From positions 62,001 through 126,000 of the forward strand of contig NZ_BOMB01000016.1 of the NCBI RefSeq assembly GCF_016861975.1: DNA of 64,000 bases, in the 5' to 3' direction. The position numbers and the translations under genes were made by a program. Source of the stretch: Actinocatenispora rupis. Its GTDB lineage: Bacteria > Actinomycetota > Actinomycetes > Mycobacteriales > Micromonosporaceae. This document shows, one piece after another, positions 16,435 through 24,953 of this stretch; position 1 is the first letter of the stretch, and every line of letters starts with the position of its first letter. The notes under the pieces are model-generated. The model was not told the DNA's origin. It was given only the letters and a program-made list of their open reading frames with translations, and searched no databases.

Positions 16435-17699
16435 TGATCACCGGGACGTACCGCCAGCACGGGATGGTGTTCACCGACCACGTGGTCGAGGTGCCGCTGG
16501 ACCACGCGCGCCCGGACGGCCCGACGATCGAGGTGTTCGCCCGAGAGGTCGTCGCGGCCGACAAGCGGACCCGCGACCTGCCCTGCCTCCTGTACCTCCA
16601 GGGCGGGCCGGGCGGCAAGGCGATCCGGCCGGCGACCCGCAGCGGGTTCGTGGGCCGGGCGCTGGACGAGTACCGGGTGGTGTTGCTGGACCAGCGCGGC
16701 ACGGGCCGGTCCACGCCGGCGAACCGGCAGACGCTGCCGGCCGACGCGACCGCGCAGGCCGAGTACCTGGCGCACTTCCGGGCGGACGCGATCGTCGCCG
16801 ACGCCGAGGCGGTCCGCGCGGAGATCGCCGGCGGCGCACCGTGGGACACGCTCGGGCAGAGCTACGGCGGCTTCATCACCCTGACCTACCTGTCCCAGGC
16901 CCCCGAGGGAGTACGCCGGGCGTTCGTCACCGGCGGCCTGCCGTCGCTGACCGCGACCGCGGCGGACGTGTACCGGGTGACGTTCGATGCGATGGTGGAG
17001 AAGTCCGCGGCGTACTTCGCGCGGCATCCCGGCGACCGCGCGCTGTGCGCCCGGATCGTCGAGCACCTGCACCGGCACGACGTACGGATGCCGACCGGGG
17101 AACGGCTGTCGCCGCGGCGGTTCCAGGGCGTCGGGGTGGGACTGGGTCAACGGTCCGGGTTTGACACGCTGCACTGGCTGCTGGAGGAGGCGTTCGTCGG
17201 CGGCCAGCTGTCCGACACGTTCGTCGCCGGCGTGCACGACACCGTCAGCCTCGCCACCCGCCCGCTGTACGCGGTGTTCCAGGAACTCATCTACAACCAG
17301 GGCGGCGCGTCGGGTTGGGCCGCCGAGGCCGAGTACGCGCGCCGCCCCGAGTTCGCGGTGGACGCGGCCGACTTCGTGTTCACCGGCGAGACGTACCACC
17401 CGTTCCACTTCGCCGAGGACCCGGCGCTGGTGCCGCTCGCCGGGGCCACCGACCTGCTGGCCGCGCGTACCGACTGGCCCGCGCTGTACGACCGGGAACG
17501 CTTGTCCCGCAACGAGGTCCCGGTGTACGCCGCCGTCTACCACGACGACATGTACGTGCCGCGGGAGTACTCGCTGGAGACGGCGCGGGCGGTGGCGAAC
17601 GTACGGCCGTGGGTGACCAACGAGTACGAGCACGACGGGCTGCGGGAGAGCACCGCCGTACTGGACCGCCTGCTGGCACTGGCGAAGGAGGACGCGTGA
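16434..17699 (+). CDS. Alpha/beta hydrolase, proline iminopeptidase family S33 (421 aa)
   Basis: YLQGGPGGK forms the oxyanion-hole HGGPG-type motif and LGQSYGGFITLTYL the nucleophile elbow GxSxG, with Ser near residue 143. RGTGRST is the loop seen in prolyl aminopeptidases. The C-terminal half has the lid and late His region (ending NEYEHDGLRESTAVL) expected for S33 peptidases, which release N-terminal proline or other residues. ATG at 16434 overlaps the previous stop by one base. The operon position suggests it cleaves an imported peptide. Confidence 0.85.
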   Translation: MITGTYRQHGMVFTDHVVEVPLDHARPDGPTIEVFAREVVAADKRTRDLPCLLYLQGGPGGKAIRPATRSGFVGRALDEYRVVLLDQRGTGRSTPANRQTLPADATAQAEYLAHFRADAIVADAEAVRAEIAGGAPWDTLGQSYGGFITLTYLSQAPEGVRRAFVTGGLPSLTATAADVYRVTFDAMVEKSAAYFARHPGDRALCARIVEHLHRHDVRMPTGERLSPRRFQGVGVGLGQRSGFDTLHWLLEEAFVGGQLSDTFVAGVHDTVSLATRPLYAVFQELIYNQGGASGWAAEAEYARRPEFAVDAADFVFTGETYHPFHFAEDPALVPLAGATDLLAARTDWPALYDRERLSRNEVPVYAAVYHDDMYVPREYSLETARAVANVRPWVTNEYEHDGLRESTAVLDRLLALAKEDA

Positions 17700-18400
17700 C
17701 CGCAGAACCGAGCCGCCCGGCCGGGCGACGCCTGGGCGTCGTGACGATCGGCCAGTCGCCGCGGGTGGACATGGTCCCGGAGATGCTGCCGTTGCTGGGC
17801 CTGCCGGCCGACGCGGTGGTCGAACGGGGCGCGCTGGACGGCCTGTCCGCCGCCGGCATCGCCGCGCTCGCCCCGCGGACCCGCGGCGGCCACGTCCTGA
17901 CCACCCGGCTCGCCGACGGGTCCTCGGTCGTCCTCGACCACGACGCCGCGGCGGACCGGGTACAGGGCGCGATCCTCGACGTGGAGTCCACAGTGGACGC
18001 CACGCTGGTGGTGTGCACCGGCGAGTTCCCGCCGCTGGAGCACGCGAAGCCGCTGCTGTTCGCCGAACGGCTGCTGCTCGGCGGTACGGCGGCGCTCTGC
18101 GAGCACGAGCCGGTCGGCATCGTCTGCCCGCTGCCCGCACAGGTACGGATGAGCCACGACAAGTGGCGTCCGGTGGTCGGCCCGGTCGTCGTCTCCGCCG
18201 CCACCCCGTACGCCGAGGGGGCGGAGGAATCCGTTGCGGCGGCGGCGAAGCAGCTCGCCTCGGTCGGCGCCCGCCGGATCGTCCTGGACTGCATGGGCTA
18301 CACCGCGGCGATGCGGCGCGCGGCGGCCGACGCGTGCGGCGTACCGGTGCTGCTGGCCCGCGGTGTCGTCGCCCGCCTCGCCGGGGAGCTGGTCGCATGA
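17696..18400 (+). CDS. AroM family protein (234 aa)
   Basis: The N-terminus RLGVVTIGQSPRVDMVPEM is the AroM family signature, and SAATPYAEGAEESVAAAAKQL followed by IVLDCMGYT fits the second Rossmann-like domain. AroM proteins belong to the Asp/Glu racemase-like superfamily; no reaction is established for them. The GTG start overlaps the previous stop (GTGA). Within this operon it sits beside a classical Asp/Glu/hydantoin racemase and a DUF1177 gene, a combination that points to a shared pathway acting on an acidic or amino-acid-like substrate. Confidence 0.82.
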   Translation: MTAEPSRPAGRRLGVVTIGQSPRVDMVPEMLPLLGLPADAVVERGALDGLSAAGIAALAPRTRGGHVLTTRLADGSSVVLDHDAAADRVQGAILDVESTVDATLVVCTGEFPPLEHAKPLLFAERLLLGGTAALCEHEPVGIVCPLPAQVRMSHDKWRPVVGPVVVSAATPYAEGAEESVAAAAKQLASVGARRIVLDCMGYTAAMRRAAADACGVPVLLARGVVARLAGELVA

Positions 18401-19041
18401 GCGCCGCACACCTCGGCATCGTCCGGGTACTCACCAGCGACGACCGCGAGTTCGTCGGTACGCACGGCCGCGTGATCGCCGCCCGGTACGGGATCGCCAC
18501 CGAGTCGCGGTGCATTCCCGGGCAGCCGCACGGGATCCACGACGCCGACACCGAGGCGCTCGCCGTACCGAAGATCGTCGAGCTGGCGCGGGACCTGGCC
18601 GCCGACGGCGCCGGCTGCGTACTGATCAGCTGCGCCGCCGACCCCGCGCTCGCGGAGACGCGCGCCGCGGTGGACGTACCGGTGGTCGGTGCCGGGTCGG
18701 CGGCGGCCGCGGTCGCCAGCGGGCTCGGCGGCCGGATCGGCGTGCTGGGCCTCAACGACGCGGCCCCGCGCCCGATCGCCGACCTGCTCGGCGACCGGCT
18801 CGTCGCGTCCGTGCGGCCGGACGGCGTACGCCGCACCACCGACCTGCTCGAACCGGGCGCGGACGAGCGTGCGCTGGCGGCCTGCCGGCGCATGGTCGAC
18901 GCGGGCGCCGAGGTGATCCTCTTCGCCTGCACCGGACTGACGACCATCGGCCTCGCCGACCGGGTCCGCGCCGAGATCGGCGTACCGGCGGTCGACGCGG
19001 TGCTCGCCGCCGGCCTCCTCGCCTCGTACGCGCTGCACTGA
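18397..19041 (+). CDS. Asp/Glu/hydantoin racemase family protein (214 aa)
   Basis: Two cysteine motifs placed symmetrically in the two half-domains, LISCAADPA near residue 71 and LFACTGLTT near residue 175, are the catalytic Cys pair of cofactor-independent racemases of the aspartate/glutamate/hydantoin type. The AGSAAAAVASGLGGRIGVLGL linker is typical of the family. ATG at 18397 overlaps the AroM stop (ATGA). It probably interconverts stereoisomers of an amino acid, hydantoin or related compound arising from the OPT-imported substrate. Confidence 0.85.
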   Translation: MSAAHLGIVRVLTSDDREFVGTHGRVIAARYGIATESRCIPGQPHGIHDADTEALAVPKIVELARDLAADGAGCVLISCAADPALAETRAAVDVPVVGAGSAAAAVASGLGGRIGVLGLNDAAPRPIADLLGDRLVASVRPDGVRRTTDLLEPGADERALAACRRMVDAGAEVILFACTGLTTIGLADRVRAEIGVPAVDAVLAAGLLASYALH

Positions 19042-19065
19042 ACCAACCGGAAGGAAAGCGGAACT

Positions 19066-20001
19066 GTGAGCTGGCGTCACGTCATCGAGTCCTACGACCT
19101 GCTCGACGACCCGTCGGTCGACGGCGAGGCGGTCGCCGCGTACCTGCGGGCGCAGGGCGCGGACAAGCCCGAGGTGGAGACCGTCACGGGCGACAAGGGC
19201 AGCACGGACTTCGTGCGGCTGACCATCCCCGGCCGGCGCGGGCGCAGCTCGGGCGGCGACGCGCCGACGCTGTCGATCGTCGGCCGGCTCGGCGGGCTGG
19301 GCGCCCGGCCCGAGCAGATCGGTTTCGTCTCCGACGGCGACGGCGCGCTGACCGCGGTCGCGGCCGCCGCCAAGCTCGCCCAGATGCACCAGCGCGGCGA
19401 CGTACTCGACGGCGACGTCGTGATCGCCACGCACATCTGCCCGGACGCGCCGACCCGGCCGCACGACCCGGTGCCGTTCATGGACTCCCCGGTCGACCTG
19501 GACGCGATGAACGTGCACGAGGTCGACGAGTCCGCCGACGCCGTACTGTCCGTGGACACCACCAAGGGCAACCGGATCGTGAACGTCAACGGCTTCGCCA
19601 TCTCGCCCACCGTCAAGCAGGGCTGGATCCTGCGGACGAGCGAGGACCTGCTCGCCGTGCAGCAGCGCGTCACCGGCAGCCTCCCGACCGTACTGCCGCT
19701 CGCCACCCAGGACATCACCCCGTACGGCAACGGCGTGCACCACGTGAACTCGATCCTCCAGCCGGCCGTCGCCACCGCCGCGCCGGTCGTCGGCGTCGCT
19801 GTCACCACCGAGGTACCGGTGGCCGGGTCGGCGACCGGCGCGACCAGCCTCACCAGCGTCGAGCAGACCGTACGGTTCTGCATCGAGGTGGCCAAGGACT
19901 TCGGCCGCGGCGCCGTCAGCTTCTACGACGAGGGCGACTTCGCGCGCCTGGTCGAACGGTACGGCCCGATGACGGTGCTGCAGACGCAGGGCCGCCACTG
20001 A
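19066..20001 (+). CDS. DUF1177 family protein (311 aa)
   Basis: The sequence matches my recollection of DUF1177: an N-terminal SYDLLDDPSVDGEAVAAYL helix, a VTGDKGSTDFVRLTIPG strand pair, and the conserved block HICPDAPTRPHDPVPFMDSP near residues 125-145, rich in His, Asp and Pro and possibly metal-binding. Its function is unknown. A GGAAGGAAAG ribosome site precedes the GTG at 19066, 24 nt after the racemase. It ends the operon and is followed by two hairpins. Confidence 0.8.
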   Translation: MSWRHVIESYDLLDDPSVDGEAVAAYLRAQGADKPEVETVTGDKGSTDFVRLTIPGRRGRSSGGDAPTLSIVGRLGGLGARPEQIGFVSDGDGALTAVAAAAKLAQMHQRGDVLDGDVVIATHICPDAPTRPHDPVPFMDSPVDLDAMNVHEVDESADAVLSVDTTKGNRIVNVNGFAISPTVKQGWILRTSEDLLAVQQRVTGSLPTVLPLATQDITPYGNGVHHVNSILQPAVATAAPVVGVAVTTEVPVAGSATGATSLTSVEQTVRFCIEVAKDFGRGAVSFYDEGDFARLVERYGPMTVLQTQGRH

Positions 20002-20060
20002 CCCCGGTCGTGGTCCGGCGGCCCTGACACGCCGGACCACGGCTCGGCCGCGTGGCAGGC

Positions 20061-20087
20061 CCGTGCCCCCCACCCTCCGGGGCACGG
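20061..20087. terminator. Hairpin, first of a repeated pair
   Basis: CCGTGCCCC pairs perfectly with GGGGCACGG around a 9-nt loop (CACCCTCC core). The loop core is shared with the next hairpin, suggesting duplication. Confidence 0.55.
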
Positions 20088-20102
20088 ACCCGCCGTACGA
20101 GG

Positions 20103-20140
20103 AAGGGCCCGTGCCTCCACCCTCCGGGGCGCGGGCCCTT
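20103..20140. terminator. Bidirectional hairpin terminator, second of a repeated pair
   Basis: AAGGGCCCG and CGGGCCCTT form perfect outer arms with further pairing inside. It separates the convergent DUF1177 (+) and pepE (-) genes. Confidence 0.65.
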
Positions 20141-20153
20141 CGTACGTCGAAGG

Positions 20154-20882
20154 TCAGGCCGGCACGTCGAAGCGCGGCGTACCGGACAGCAAAAACGTGA
20201 CGTCGTCGCCCGGCACGAACTCGCGGGGTTCCGCGCCGCGGGCGAACAGCCGGGCGCCGGACAGCCCGCCGAGTCGCGCCGACCCGTCGGACACCCGCAG
20301 CCAGGCGCCCTCCCGGATGCCCAGCACCGGCACGTCGTTCTGCTCCAGGAACTCCTCGATCCGCTGCTGCCGCGTCTCACCCATGTGCGTACTCGACGGG
20401 TCGGGGTCGAGGTAGTGCGGGTTGATCTGGAACGGCACCAGGTCGAGGGCGGTGAACGAGTCGGGCTCCGCGATCGGCATGTCGTTGGTGGTACGCAGGG
20501 TCGGGCAGGCCATGTTCGTGCCCGCGCTGGATCCCATGTACCGCAACGCACCGGCCCGTACGCGATCGTGCACGGCGTCCCGGATCCCGGTGTCCCGCAA
20601 CGTCTTCAGCAGCCGGAACGAGTTTCCGCCGCCGACGAAGACGGCCTCGGCGGCGCGCACCGCGGCGACTGGGTCGGCGGCCGTGTGCACCCCGGTGACG
20701 GTGATCCCGGCCGGGCGCAAGGCATCCGCCACGGTCGCCGTGTACGCGTCGTGGTCGCGCAGCGCGTACGGCACGAAAAGCAGATTGGAACGCCCGCCGA
20801 GGAAGTCGGTGACCTCGTCGAGCGCGTGCTCCAGGAATCCCCGCCCGTGCGTACGCGAGTTGGACAGCAGCAACAGGTTCAT
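20154..20882 (-). CDS. pepE: Alpha-aspartyl dipeptidase (peptidase E, S51; 242 aa)
   Basis: The N-terminus MNLLLLSNSRTHGRGFLEHA and the central VFVGGGNSFRLLKTL, YMGSSAGTNMACPTLRTTNDMPI and PFQINPHYLD blocks match peptidase E closely. Ser in GSSAG is the nucleophile and the His of NPHYLD is nearby. The enzyme hydrolyses Asp-Xaa dipeptides. ATG at 20882 matches the usual N-terminus; an alternative ATG at 20894 adds four residues. It converges on the IclR-OPT operon and may act on peptides imported by it, though it is transcribed separately. Confidence 0.93.
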   Translation of the reverse strand: MNLLLLSNSRTHGRGFLEHALDEVTDFLGGRSNLLFVPYALRDHDAYTATVADALRPAGITVTGVHTAADPVAAVRAAEAVFVGGGNSFRLLKTLRDTGIRDAVHDRVRAGALRYMGSSAGTNMACPTLRTTNDMPIAEPDSFTALDLVPFQINPHYLDPDPSSTHMGETRQQRIEEFLEQNDVPVLGIREGAWLRVSDGSARLGGLSGARLFARGAEPREFVPGDDVTFLLSGTPRFDVPA

Positions 20883-20894
20883 GCCCTCATTCAT

Positions 20895-22039
20895 ACCGGT
20901 CGGCGGGCCGGTCCGCGCCACCGACCGCCATTCGCGCGAGCCACGCCACCCGGCGTCGGCATCCGCCCCGCGACGCGTACTGTCGGCCGCCCGCCGCGAC
21001 GCCGACCATCGGCCCGCCCGCCGCGTGCCGACCATCGGCCCGATCGCCGCGAGCGTGTGCCGCTCCGGGGCGCCGATCGCCTGCGTGTCGAGGGTCGGAT
21101 CCGTTCGTAGCGCGGCGATCCGCTCGCGTTCCGGTTTGAGCGTGCCGATCGGCGTCGGCTTCCACCGGTATCGGCCCGTTGCCCAGCCCCGCCGAACGCC
21201 AGCCGGTCGCTCGCCCCGACCGGTCGTACGCCCAGTGTCAGTGTGGTCGTCGCCTCCGCCCAGCCTGGCACCACAACGCTCGCGGGCGTCAGGTCGGTCG
21301 TACTGTGTCGAACGCCGTCGGCATCGACGCCGGGAACGCGCCACGCTCCGCACCGGCCGCCGTCGAGGGCGCTGGACCGTCCGTACCGCGGGCGGACGCG
21401 GACGGTCCAGCGGCGATCGGCCATCGCGACATCCCTTGTCCCGTAAGAGAACCAGCGGCCGGTTGGGCGATGCTGGACGGTCGGGCGGCGACGATGCGCG
21501 ACGGCATCCCACGTTCGCCCGACGCGGCGGCATGTCGCTCCCCGGCCACTGCCGCCGTCGTACGCCAGGCGCCGTTCGGCCGGTGGACGTCCCGCCCGTC
21601 GGCGTGGTCCCGTGCACCATCCGGCCGACTGCACGTCCGGCTGGCGCGGTCCGGAGGGAGACCGTGCTGGCGCAACGCCGGGTGCCGTGGGCCGGCAGAC
21701 CGCACACGGTCCGGGGCACCGCCGTGGTCGCGCGATCGTGCTGTACGGCCCGTACGTGTGCATGGGCGCGGTCGGTGTCATCGACGGATTCATGAGGATC
21801 CGGCGGTGCAACAGCGCCGGCCTGTCGGCCACGGGCAAGCTGCTCGGGCACGCGTACCGCGGCGCACCGCGAGGTGTGGAGCCCGGCGGCAGGCGTACGC
21901 GTGGGATCGCCGGCGTGCATGGGGCGGCGCGGTGACCGGTCGCGGGTGCGTACGCGGTGGGTGACGGTGTGTGTGGAGGTCGAGGAATCGGCGGAAGTGC
22001 TTGCGCCGCAGGCGAATCCGGTCCGATCCGGGCGGGGGG
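20895..22039. other. About 1.15 kb without a convincing gene
   Basis: No frame shows the codon bias or recognisable motifs of the flanking genes. Long frames exist on both strands but change character within them. On the minus strand, plausible protein-like segments lie in two different frames (about 21130-21350 and 21010-21180), so a decayed, frameshifted gene is possible. A 16-bp direct repeat GCCGACCATCGGCCCG occurs at 21001-21016 and 21027-21042. No RNA gene is recognised. Confidence 0.4.
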
Positions 22040-22069
22040 TTGACAGCGGCGCGGGGTGGGGGGTTACAT
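22040..22069 (+). promoter_or_regulatory. Candidate promoter of the LacI-ABC-glycohydrolase operon
   Basis: A consensus -35 box TTGACA (22040-22045) is followed after 18 bp by TTACAT (22064-22069). The first LacI-type operator begins 12 bp further on, so bound repressor would sit over the start region. Confidence 0.5.
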
Positions 22070-22080
22070 GTGCGCACCGC

Positions 22081-22128
22081 GTAAACGTTTTCAGGCCGGT
22101 AACGTCGCGGCAATCTGAAAACGTTTAC
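22081..22128. promoter_or_regulatory. Twin LacI-family operators
   Basis: GTAAACGTTTTCAG (22081-22094) and CTGAAAACGTTTAC (22115-22128) are perfect inverted copies of each other, and each contains the LacI-family core AAACGTTT. Their centres are 36 bp apart. They precede the LacI-type gene at 22157, so autorepression of the operon is expected. Confidence 0.8.
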
Positions 22129-22156
22129 ACAACGACGTGCGCGGAGAGGAGGACCG

Positions 22157-23164
22157 GTGGGCGAGGACGGGCCGACGATCGTCACGATCGCGGAGCGCGC
22201 GGGCGTGTCGATCGCGTCGGTGTCGCGCGTGCTGAACGGGCAGTCCGCGCGGCCGGAGACCACCGAGCGGGTGCTCGCCGCCGCCGACGCCCTCGGGTAC
22301 GTGCCGAACGCGGTGGCCCGGTCGCTGAAGTCCCGGCGTACCAACCACATCGCGTTCGCGATGGCGGACATCGGCAACCCGGTCTACCTGGCGATGGTGC
22401 GCGAGATCCAGCAGGTGCTGCGCGCCGCCGGCTACCGGTTGGTGCTGCACTCGACGGACGCCGACGTCGACGACGAGCTGGAGGTACTCCGCGGCCTCGG
22501 CCAGCGGTACGTGGACGGTCTGATCCTCTGCCCGCTGCGCGTGACGTCCGGGCACCTGGCCGAGCTGACGCGGGCACCGGTGCCGGTCGTGGTGATCGGT
22601 TCGGTGCCGGACGGGCAGCCGGTCGACAGCGTCCGCGCAGACTCGCGTACCGGGGTGTCGCTCGCCGTGCGCCACCTGTACGAGCAGGGCCGGCGCCGGA
22701 TCGGTTTCGTCAACGGCCCGGTGGACACGGTGCCCGGCGCGGCGCGCGACGCCGGCTTCCGGGCGGCGCTCGCCGAGGTCGGCCTGGCGTACGAGGAGTC
22801 GCGGGTGGAGATCGGCGACTTCTACGTGGAGGGCGGGGCGCGGGCCGCGGATCGGTTGCTGGCGCGGGCCGACGTGGACGCGCTGCTGTGCGCGAACGAC
22901 CTGATGGCCGTCGGTGCGCTGCGTACGTTGCGGGAGCACGGCCGGGACGTACCGGCGGACGTCGCCGTGGTCGGCATGGACGACACGGACCTGGCGACGA
23001 CCACCTGGCCGCCGCTGACCAGCGTCGGTCTCGGCTCCGCGGAACGCGGTCGGCGCGCCGCCGAGCTGCTCATCGACCGGATCACCGGCGCGACCGCGCG
23101 GGCGGGCAGCCCGCGGCAGATCCTCGTCCGGCCCCGCCTGGCCGTACGGGGGTCGAGCCGGTGA
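22157..23164 (+). CDS. LacI family transcriptional regulator (335 aa)
   Basis: The N-terminal helix-turn-helix and hinge ([20 protein letters not shown], then [15 protein letters not shown]) are typical LacI family. The periplasmic-binding-protein-like sensor domain follows, with [37 protein letters not shown] and [12 protein letters not shown] motifs. GAGAGGAGGACC is a strong ribosome site. It is the first gene of a long operon and overlaps the first permease gene by 4 nt, so it likely represses the whole unit in the absence of a sugar or riboside ligand. Confidence 0.95.
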   Translation: MGEDGPTIVTIAERAGVSIASVSRVLNGQSARPETTERVLAAADALGYVPNAVARSLKSRRTNHIAFAMADIGNPVYLAMVREIQQVLRAAGYRLVLHSTDADVDDELEVLRGLGQRYVDGLILCPLRVTSGHLAELTRAPVPVVVIGSVPDGQPVDSVRADSRTGVSLAVRHLYEQGRRRIGFVNGPVDTVPGAARDAGFRAALAEVGLAYEESRVEIGDFYVEGGARAADRLLARADVDALLCANDLMAVGALRTLREHGRDVPADVAVVGMDDTDLATTTWPPLTSVGLGSAERGRRAAELLIDRITGATARAGSPRQILVRPRLAVRGSSR

Positions 23165-24081
23165 CCGCCGCGACCGCCACCCTCGCCGCCAACGCGAAAC
23201 CGGTGCGCCGCAAGGGTTTCGAGCCCGCCGTACTCGGTCTGGTCGCGCCGGCGCTGCTGCCCGTCCTCGTACTGTCCGTCGCGCCGTTGCTGTACGGCAT
23301 CTATCTCGGTTTCACGGACGCGCGGGCCGGGCGCAACATGCCGGTGCACGTGACGGGCTTCGCGAACTACGTCGAGCTGTTCGGCGACGCGGACTTCTGG
23401 GGTTCGTTCCGGATCGGGCTGGTGTGGGCGGTCGGCGTGACCGTGCTCCAGTTCGCCGCGGCGCTCGGGCTCGCCCTGCTGCTCAACCAGAAGCTGCGCG
23501 GCCGGTGGCTGGCCCGCACCCTCACCCTCGTACCGTGGGCGATGCCGCCGGTGGTCGTCGGCCTGATGTGGCGCCTGGTGTACCACCCGCAGGCCGGGAT
23601 CCTGAACAGTACGTTGAAGGACCTGCACCTCATATCGTCCAATGTGGACTGGCTGAACAGCTTCACGCTGGCCTTGCCCGCGGTCATCGCGGTCGGCGTG
23701 TGGGCCGGGATGCCGCAGACCACGATCACGCTGCTGGCCGGGCTCCAGGCCGTGCCGGGCGAGCTGACCGAGGCCGCCACGGTCGACGGAGCCTCGACGT
23801 GGCAACGGTTCCGTGCGGTCACCTGGCCGGCGCTGCGACCCGTGGTCACCGCGATCACCGCGCTCGACTTCATCTGGAACATCAACCAGTTCGGCCTGGT
23901 GTACGTGCTGACGCAGGGCGGGCCCGGCGGGCAGACCCGGCTCCCCATGCTCTTCGCGTACGAGGAGGCGTTCCGCTACGGCTTCTTCGGGTACGCGGCG
24001 TCGCTGGGTGTGGCGATCGTGCTCGTCGTCCTGGTGGTCCTGGCGTTCTACCTGCGGCGCATGCTGAAGGAGGCGGTGTGA
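23161..24081 (+). CDS. Sugar ABC transporter permease, CUT1 MalF-type (306 aa)
   Basis: Six predicted membrane segments and the cytoplasmic EAA loop ([18 protein letters not shown], around residues 200-217) identify a binding-protein-dependent permease. [22 protein letters not shown] near the C-terminus is typical of MalF/UgpA-like subunits of carbohydrate (CUT1) importers. GTG at 23161 overlaps the regulator stop (GTGA). It forms the membrane channel with the next gene. No ATPase subunit is encoded nearby, so a shared MsmK-type ATPase elsewhere is expected. Confidence 0.93.
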   Translation: MTAATATLAANAKPVRRKGFEPAVLGLVAPALLPVLVLSVAPLLYGIYLGFTDARAGRNMPVHVTGFANYVELFGDADFWGSFRIGLVWAVGVTVLQFAAALGLALLLNQKLRGRWLARTLTLVPWAMPPVVVGLMWRLVYHPQAGILNSTLKDLHLISSNVDWLNSFTLALPAVIAVGVWAGMPQTTITLLAGLQAVPGELTEAATVDGASTWQRFRAVTWPALRPVVTAITALDFIWNINQFGLVYVLTQGGPGGQTRLPMLFAYEEAFRYGFFGYAASLGVAIVLVVLVVLAFYLRRMLKEAV

Positions 24082-24920
24082 GTACCGCTCGGCGCGGCGG
24101 GGTGGGCACGCCGCTGAAGTACCTGGCGCTGCTGGGTTACCTGGTGTTCCTGGCGTTTCCGTTGGCGTGGCTGGCATCCACGGCGCTGAAGACGCCGCGG
24201 GAGATGGCCTCGCTGGACCCGACGTGGATCCCGCGGCACCCGACGCTGGCCAACTTCGCGGAGGCGTTCCGGGAGCAGAACCTGACGCAGAGCGCCGGCA
24301 ACAGCCTGCTCGTCGCCCTGACCGCCGCCGTACTCACGGTCCTGCTGGCGCTGCCCGCGGCGTACGCGCTGGTGCGGTTCCGATCGGTGCTGAACAAGCT
24401 TGCCCTCGCCTGGGTACTGGTGAGCCAGGTCTTCCCGTTCATCCTGGTGATCATCCCGCTGTTCATGATCCTCAAGCAGCTCGACCTGGTGAACACCCGC
24501 GGCGGGCTGATCCTGGTGTACCTGACGTTCAACCTGCCGTTCGCGCTCTGGATGCTCCAGGGGTACGTGCGGGGTGTGCCGAAGGAGTTGGAGGAGGCCG
24601 CCTCGGTGGACGGGGCCGGGCGGCTGCGAGTCCTGCGTACCGTGGTGGCACCGCTGCTGGCACCGGGTGTGGTGGCCACGTTCCTGTTCGCGTTCATCTC
24701 GTCGTGGAACGAGTTCATGTTCGCGCTGGTGCTGTTGAAGGATCCGGATCTGGCCACGCTGCCGCTGACTCTGGTGCGGTTCACCGGCGCGGACGGTGTC
24801 GCCCGGCTCGGCCCGCTCGCCGCGGCCGCGCTGCTGGCCACGATCCCGAGCCTCGCCCTGTTCGCCGTGATCCAGCGCCGGCTGACCGCCGGGCTGCTGG
24901 CCGGCGCCGTCAAGGGCTGA
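24078..24920 (+). CDS. Sugar ABC transporter permease, CUT1 MalG-type (280 aa)
   Basis: This is a six-helix permease with the EAA loop [26 protein letters not shown] (about residues 170-195) and the MalG-type signature [19 protein letters not shown] at 24078 overlaps the end of the first permease gene, preceded by AAGGAGG. The pair fits the CUT1 class, which imports di- and oligosaccharides, glycerol phosphates and some glycosides. The specificity must come from the binding protein encoded next. Confidence 0.93.
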   Translation: MSTARRGGVGTPLKYLALLGYLVFLAFPLAWLASTALKTPREMASLDPTWIPRHPTLANFAEAFREQNLTQSAGNSLLVALTAAVLTVLLALPAAYALVRFRSVLNKLALAWVLVSQVFPFILVIIPLFMILKQLDLVNTRGGLILVYLTFNLPFALWMLQGYVRGVPKELEEAASVDGAGRLRVLRTVVAPLLAPGVVATFLFAFISSWNEFMFALVLLKDPDLATLPLTLVRFTGADGVARLGPLAAAALLATIPSLALFAVIQRRLTAGLLAGAVKG

Positions 24921-24953
24921 CCCCCTTTCCGTTCGTAGAGAAGGAAGTCCGTG

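Noticed and set aside
13659-19046. A 1795-codon open frame on the minus strand
   Set aside because: It is antisense to the OPT operon genes, which carry clear family motifs; it has no recognisable domain of its own.
21001-21042. Direct repeat GCCGACCATCGGCCCG as an iteron or attachment site
   Set aside because: Only two copies, with no replication or recombination gene or tRNA end nearby.
20891-21838. A 315-codon minus-strand frame as a real gene
   Set aside because: Composition is not like neighbouring genes, no domain is recognised, and better protein-like segments fall in other frames.
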